Of a DNA stretch of 55,420 nt, positions 52,201 through 55,420 are shown in pieces. The notes under the pieces were generated by a model that saw nothing but the letters and a program-made list of their open reading frames with translations, was not told where the DNA came from and did no database searches. Both the position numbers and the translations under genes were made by a program. How positions within the stretch are numbered: the first letter of the stretch is position 1; every line of letters begins with the position of its first letter. Origin of the DNA: an uncultured Veillonella sp. (GTDB lineage: Bacteria > Bacillota > Negativicutes > Veillonellales > Veillonellaceae); NCBI GenBank assembly GCA_902478055.1, contig CABSJL010000009.1, positions 1 to 55,420 of the forward strand, read 5' to 3'.

Positions 52201-55200
52201 GGTGACATCACTGGTTTAACTAACGTAACTTTGGATGCTCCTGACTTCGCTAAAAAAGGTCGTGCTGCTACTGAAGAACAATTGAAAATTGTAAATAACG
52301 GTTTCAATAACACAGTTGGTTTGACTGGTAACACAGGCGCTACTGATCTTCAAAAATTGAACAAACAAGGCGGCTTGAGCTTCGGCGTTGTAGGTGCTAA
52401 CAATGGTGAGTACATTAAAACAACTGCTTCTGGTTCCAATGTAGTAGCTGACTTGTCCGACAACGCTAAAAATAAATTGAACAGCACTGTTGTAGTAGAA
52501 GGTAAAAATGCTGCGAAAGTAACAAGCAATGTAATTCAAAATGCAGATGGCAGCACAAAAACTGTATATACTGTAGATGTTAACAACGTAAAACCTACTG
52601 CAGCTTCTACTGAAAAAGTACAAGCTAAAGCAGACGTAACTGGCTCTAGCGACAAAAATATCGCTAAAGTATCCCCTAAAGCTGGCGATCAATTCGGTGA
52701 AGCTGGTGCAACTTACGAAGTAAACGTATCCCGTAACGACGTAAAAGACGCAGCTCGTGAAGCAGTAACTGTAAATACTACAAACACAACTAACAACCCT
52801 ATCACTGTTACACCTGTACAAGATGAAGCAAATCATAACACTACATACCAAGTAACATTCGATGGCAACAAAGCTGCTAAACAAATTCCTTTGACTTATA
52901 AAGCGAATGGCACAAACGAACAAAAAGTTACATTGGATAAAGGTTTGAACTTCACAAATGGTAAAAACACAACAGCTTCTGTAGATGCTGAAGGCGTTGT
53001 TAAATACGATGTGAATAAAGATTTAGTTAATATCAATTCCATTTCCAACACTACAAATGGTCCAAAAATGGAATTCGGTCCTAACTCTATCAACATCACT
53101 AATGGCCCTATCAACATGGGTGACCAAAACATCACTAACCTTAAATCTGGTGGCGATGTAGTGAATAACGCTGCTAACATCGGCGACGTAACTCGTATTT
53201 CTAAAGCTAATGATTTGCACATTGCTCCTACAACATCTAACCGTACTGGTGAAACAACTACATCTTACGCTTACGATGCAGCAAGCAAGTCCGTAACATT
53301 GAAATACAACGATGGTAACGGTGCTACACAATCTGGTACAGTTGCGAAAATCGACTTGTCCGGCTTGGCTGATCAAATTAAAGACGGTTACTCCTTCTCC
53401 ACTGACGCTAAAGGCAATGTAGTTGGTAACCACGCTGTTACAGCTGTTGGCAATGGTAAAACTGTTTCCTACGCTGCAGGCGATAACTTGACTGTAAAAC
53501 AAGATATCGATGCTCAAACTGGCGAACATACTTACACATATGCATTGTCCAACAACATCGACTTGACTCCAAATGGTTCCTTGAAAATTGGCGACACTAT
53601 TCTTAACAATGGTGGCTTAACAATTACAGGTGGCCCATCCGTTACTAAAACTGGTATCAACGCTGGTAACTTGAACATTACTAATGTGAAAGCTGGTGTA
53701 AACGATACTGATGCAGTTAACGTAAAACAATTGAAAGATGCTCGTACAGTAGTAACTTCTAACGATAACTCCGTAACAGTTAATAAAACTGAAAACGGCA
53801 ACCAAGTTACTTATGACTTGCATGTAGCTCCAGGTGCTGCACAATCCGTATGGAATGTGAAATCCACTGGTAATACAACTGCTGATTCCGAAGCAACTGC
53901 TAAAACTATCACTGACGGTAAAACAGTTGAAATGGCAGCAGGTAAAAACTTGACTGTTAAACAAACTAGCAACAACGACGGCGCTAAAGTTGAATTCGGT
54001 TTAGCTGGTGATTTGACTAATATCAAGACTATTAAAAACGAAGGCCCTGCTACTTTCACAATCGGCGGTAACGAATTCAAATTCGATGGCGGCAATGTGA
54101 ATATGGGCGACAACAACATCACTAACCTTAAATCTGGTGGCGATGTGATCAATAACGCTGCTAACATTGGCGACGTTAAACGTATCTCCAAAGCTAACGA
54201 CATTCATATCAAAGACAAAACATACACAGTGAACGCTGATAAAACAGTTACATTGGAATATGTTGATGGCAATGATAATGCAGTGAACAAAACAGCTAAG
54301 ATCGACTTGAGCAACTTGCCAACAGGCGATAAAGCTGCTGTTGAAAGCGTTGTTAAAAAATCTGCTGCTGCAGGCGACACTAACATCGCTGATATCACTG
54401 TAGCTGACGGCAAACAAACTGGTGATGCAAATGCTAAATACGAAGTAAATGTTTCCCGTAATGCTGTTAAAGATGCAGCTCGTGAAGCAGTGACTGTAAA
54501 TACTACGAACACTACTAACAATCCAATCACTGTTACACCTGTTAAAGATGAAACAAACCATAACACAACTTATACAGTAACATTTGATGGCGATAAAGCT
54601 GCTAAACAAATTCCTTTAACATACAAAGCGAATGGCTCTAACGACCAAAAAGTTACATTGGATAAAGGTTTGAACTTCACTAATGGTTCCAACACAACAG
54701 CTTCTGTAGCTGCTGATGGCGTAGTTAAATACGATCTTAACAACAACGTAAACTTGACTCCATCTGGTTCCTTAACTATTGGCGACACTGTTGTTAATAA
54801 CGGTGGCTTGACTATCTCTGGTGGCCCATCTGTTCTTAAAACTGGTATCAACGCTGGTAACTTGAACATCACCAATGTAAAAGCTGGTGTAAACGATACT
54901 GATGCAGTTAACGTTAAACAGTTGAAAGATTCTCGTACAGTAGTAACTTCCAACGATAATTCCGTAACAGTTAACAAAACTGAAAACGGTAACCAAGTTA
55001 CTTACGACTTGCATGTAGCTCCAGGTGCTGCACAATCCGTATGGAATGTGAAATCCACTGGTAATACAACTGCTGATTCTGAAACTACTGCAAAAACTAT
55101 CTCTGATGGTAAAACAGTTGAAATGTCAGCAGGTAAAAACTTGACTGTAAAACAAACTAGCAACAACGATGGCGCTAAAGTTGAATACGCATTGTCCGAT

Positions 55201-55420
55201 GACATCAAAGTTGGTAACGACGGTAAAGATGGAAAAGACGGCGTTGACGGCAAAATCGGCGTAAACGGTAAAGACGGCTCTGCTGTTGTGATTAACGGTA
55301 AAGACGGTTCTATCGGCTTGAATGGTAAAGACGGTAAAGATGGTCTTACTATTAAAGGCGCTAACGGTCAAGATGGCGTAGACGGTAAAAATGGTACTAA
55401 TGGTATCACTCGTATCGTAT
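49243..55420 (+). CDS. Giant trimeric autotransporter adhesin 2 (3' partial)
   Basis: The frame is open from ATG 49243 to the right window edge: 2059 codons without a stop, so the anchor lies outside. AGAAAGGGG precedes the start. It begins with an extended signal peptide region (MNKVFKVVYSKSKGCYVVV) closely related to that of giant TAA 1, with cleavage near AQA. A YadA-like head (AVGNRNTATGG, SVAIGSENT) follows, then a neck (AAGTADTDAVNVAQLKN) and a long stalk mixing neck, FxG-type and TNLKSGGDVVNNAANIGDV modules repeated three times. A collagen-like GKDGKDGVDGKIG segment starts near residue 1990. It shares many stalk modules with giant TAA 1, indicating duplication and module shuffling. Confidence 0.93.
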   Translation, partial: MNKVFKVVYSKSKGCYVVVPETAKNNNGKKKVLASVLAGLAVAGAMGGIAPLEAQAGYDTGNSHVNIWADTKPGFNGSNYNVGQNSIVVGYQNTTDNVAGNDGKVAIGAKNTSTNNATTAVGNRNTATGGAATAVGAGNNASGAASLAVGNVSNANAKSAVAVGSYNNVNYTKGSWETTPKQAGEYSTVIGNYSSATGTSASAMGVYTNATGAGSFAAGYNNNANGQNSVAIGSENTSHVADTITLGQFNNAKTMGGISIGKNNLTDSADGNRGDVRRNHENSQIAIGRDNKATELDTIAIGRETTASGSGATVIGARAEASGNNAIAIGQSGKDSPKVIAKGVNSIAIGMQSQATGESAIAEGPGARAAGKYGVALGRTTKANAEAATALGNDAEANIANGVALGSSSVTTTDKGVVGYNPSDPHERKYNPLTGNVKTATTAAVSIGNGSTLTRQLTGLAAGTADTDAVNVAQLKNVGVAVTGNTGKSDFLTDGGKLNVIGTGRVSTVAAHDGAKDSKITVGFDDKGMVKAGKNVTVDEKTVDGRTTYTINAADTAAKYDFLTNATANGGKLDGEATPTKVQSGTTVNYAAGKNLTVKQDIETSLGQQTYTYSLNKDLKEITSITNNGGPTMHFGGNNISITGGNLDLGDNNITNLKSGGDVVNNAANIGDVTRISKANDLHVAPTAGTNNNVAEYTVDANKKVTLTYQDGNGKTVNGPKAVIDLSGLKTGDMSSFNVKSTATEGKVAQGSAGVQEIRDGKTVEMQAGKNMTIKQTNKNGNAAVEFALNKDIDLTPDGSIKIGDTNITDNGLTINGGPSITKTGINAGGLNITNVKAGVNDNDAVNVSQLKQVRADERHIKPGEYAVDNNGKVTMTYLDGNNKDVPNETAVITGIAKQDLSNINKGGETVIQNLAKKSIDMENGKNTKVSNREINGVKTFKVDVEGDLTDITSITNKAGDGKVVFGGNQTVNVAGDHNINLNAKVGDITGLTNVTLDAPDFAKKGRAATEEQLKIVNNGFNNTVGLTGNTGATDLQKLNKQGGLSFGVVGANNGEYIKTTASGSNVVADLSDNAKNKLNSTVVVEGKNAAKVTSNVIQNADGSTKTVYTVDVNNVKPTAASTEKVQAKADVTGSSDKNIAKVSPKAGDQFGEAGATYEVNVSRNDVKDAAREAVTVNTTNTTNNPITVTPVQDEANHNTTYQVTFDGNKAAKQIPLTYKANGTNEQKVTLDKGLNFTNGKNTTASVDAEGVVKYDVNKDLVNINSISNTTNGPKMEFGPNSINITNGPINMGDQNITNLKSGGDVVNNAANIGDVTRISKANDLHIAPTTSNRTGETTTSYAYDAASKSVTLKYNDGNGATQSGTVAKIDLSGLADQIKDGYSFSTDAKGNVVGNHAVTAVGNGKTVSYAAGDNLTVKQDIDAQTGEHTYTYALSNNIDLTPNGSLKIGDTILNNGGLTITGGPSVTKTGINAGNLNITNVKAGVNDTDAVNVKQLKDARTVVTSNDNSVTVNKTENGNQVTYDLHVAPGAAQSVWNVKSTGNTTADSEATAKTITDGKTVEMAAGKNLTVKQTSNNDGAKVEFGLAGDLTNIKTIKNEGPATFTIGGNEFKFDGGNVNMGDNNITNLKSGGDVINNAANIGDVKRISKANDIHIKDKTYTVNADKTVTLEYVDGNDNAVNKTAKIDLSNLPTGDKAAVESVVKKSAAAGDTNIADITVADGKQTGDANAKYEVNVSRNAVKDAAREAVTVNTTNTTNNPITVTPVKDETNHNTTYTVTFDGDKAAKQIPLTYKANGSNDQKVTLDKGLNFTNGSNTTASVAADGVVKYDLNNNVNLTPSGSLTIGDTVVNNGGLTISGGPSVLKTGINAGNLNITNVKAGVNDTDAVNVKQLKDSRTVVTSNDNSVTVNKTENGNQVTYDLHVAPGAAQSVWNVKSTGNTTADSETTAKTISDGKTVEMSAGKNLTVKQTSNNDGAKVEYALSDDIKVGNDGKDGKDGVDGKIGVNGKDGSAVVINGKDGSIGLNGKDGKDGLTIKGANGQDGVDGKNGTNGITRIV
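53590..53970 (+). repeat. Direct repeat in giant TAA 2, copy A
   Basis: Nearly identical to 54781-55161, offset by 1191 bp (397 codons). Confidence 0.85.
54781..55161 (+). repeat. Direct repeat in giant TAA 2, copy B
   Basis: Partner of 53590-53970; the offset is a whole number of codons, so exchange keeps the frame. Confidence 0.85.

Overview
The window looks like a chromosomal segment of a diderm Firmicute of the class Negativicutes, most probably Veillonella. The reasons are low GC with Firmicute-style strong ribosome binding sites, an LPS/O-antigen gene block, and several outer-membrane autotransporters. One of these carries an SLH domain, the peptidoglycan-binding module Negativicutes use to tether their outer membrane. 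The genus call is recognition, not a database result. All genes are on the + strand except one methyltransferase.

Region 1 (1-20340) is an O-antigen/LPS surface-glycan locus. It starts with two LTA-synthase-like membrane phosphotransferases flanking a WaaE-like glycosyltransferase. A GT4 glycosyltransferase, a VirK/YbjX (DUF535) protein and an O-antigen-ligase-type membrane protein follow. After a promoter and an intrinsic-terminator-like hairpin comes a second block: WbaP-type initiating transferase, acyltransferase 3, UDP-galactopyranose mutase (glf), DUF4422 protein, GT2, GT4, HAD-domain protein, Wzx flippase, Wzz-like protein and Wzy-like polymerase. It closes with a 19-bp terminator. Together they fit a Wzx/Wzy pathway building a Galf-containing O-polysaccharide.

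Region 2 (20340-32981) is accessory. It holds two small hypothetical genes and two copies of a unit made of a small hydrophobic type I toxin, an antisense RNA and a classical autotransporter. A 1.57-kb IS3-family element separates the copies and lies inside the terminator of the first autotransporter. A secreted hypothetical protein, a short trimeric autotransporter (TAA) and a passenger-less intimin/invasin-type beta-barrel follow.

Region 3 (32982-55420) holds a candidate structured RNA, a TAA ending in coiled coil plus SLH domain, a divergent methyltransferase resembling rickettsial outer-membrane-protein lysine methyltransferases, a 2955-residue TAA with collagen-like segments, a secreted protein related to the one in region 2, and a further giant TAA that runs off the right edge.

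Most notable are the TAAs extended beyond their outer-membrane anchor into periplasmic coiled coil and SLH modules, the methyltransferase among adhesins, the duplicated toxin-antitoxin plus autotransporter unit, and a TTTACA -35 element shared by all six passenger-bearing autotransporter genes.
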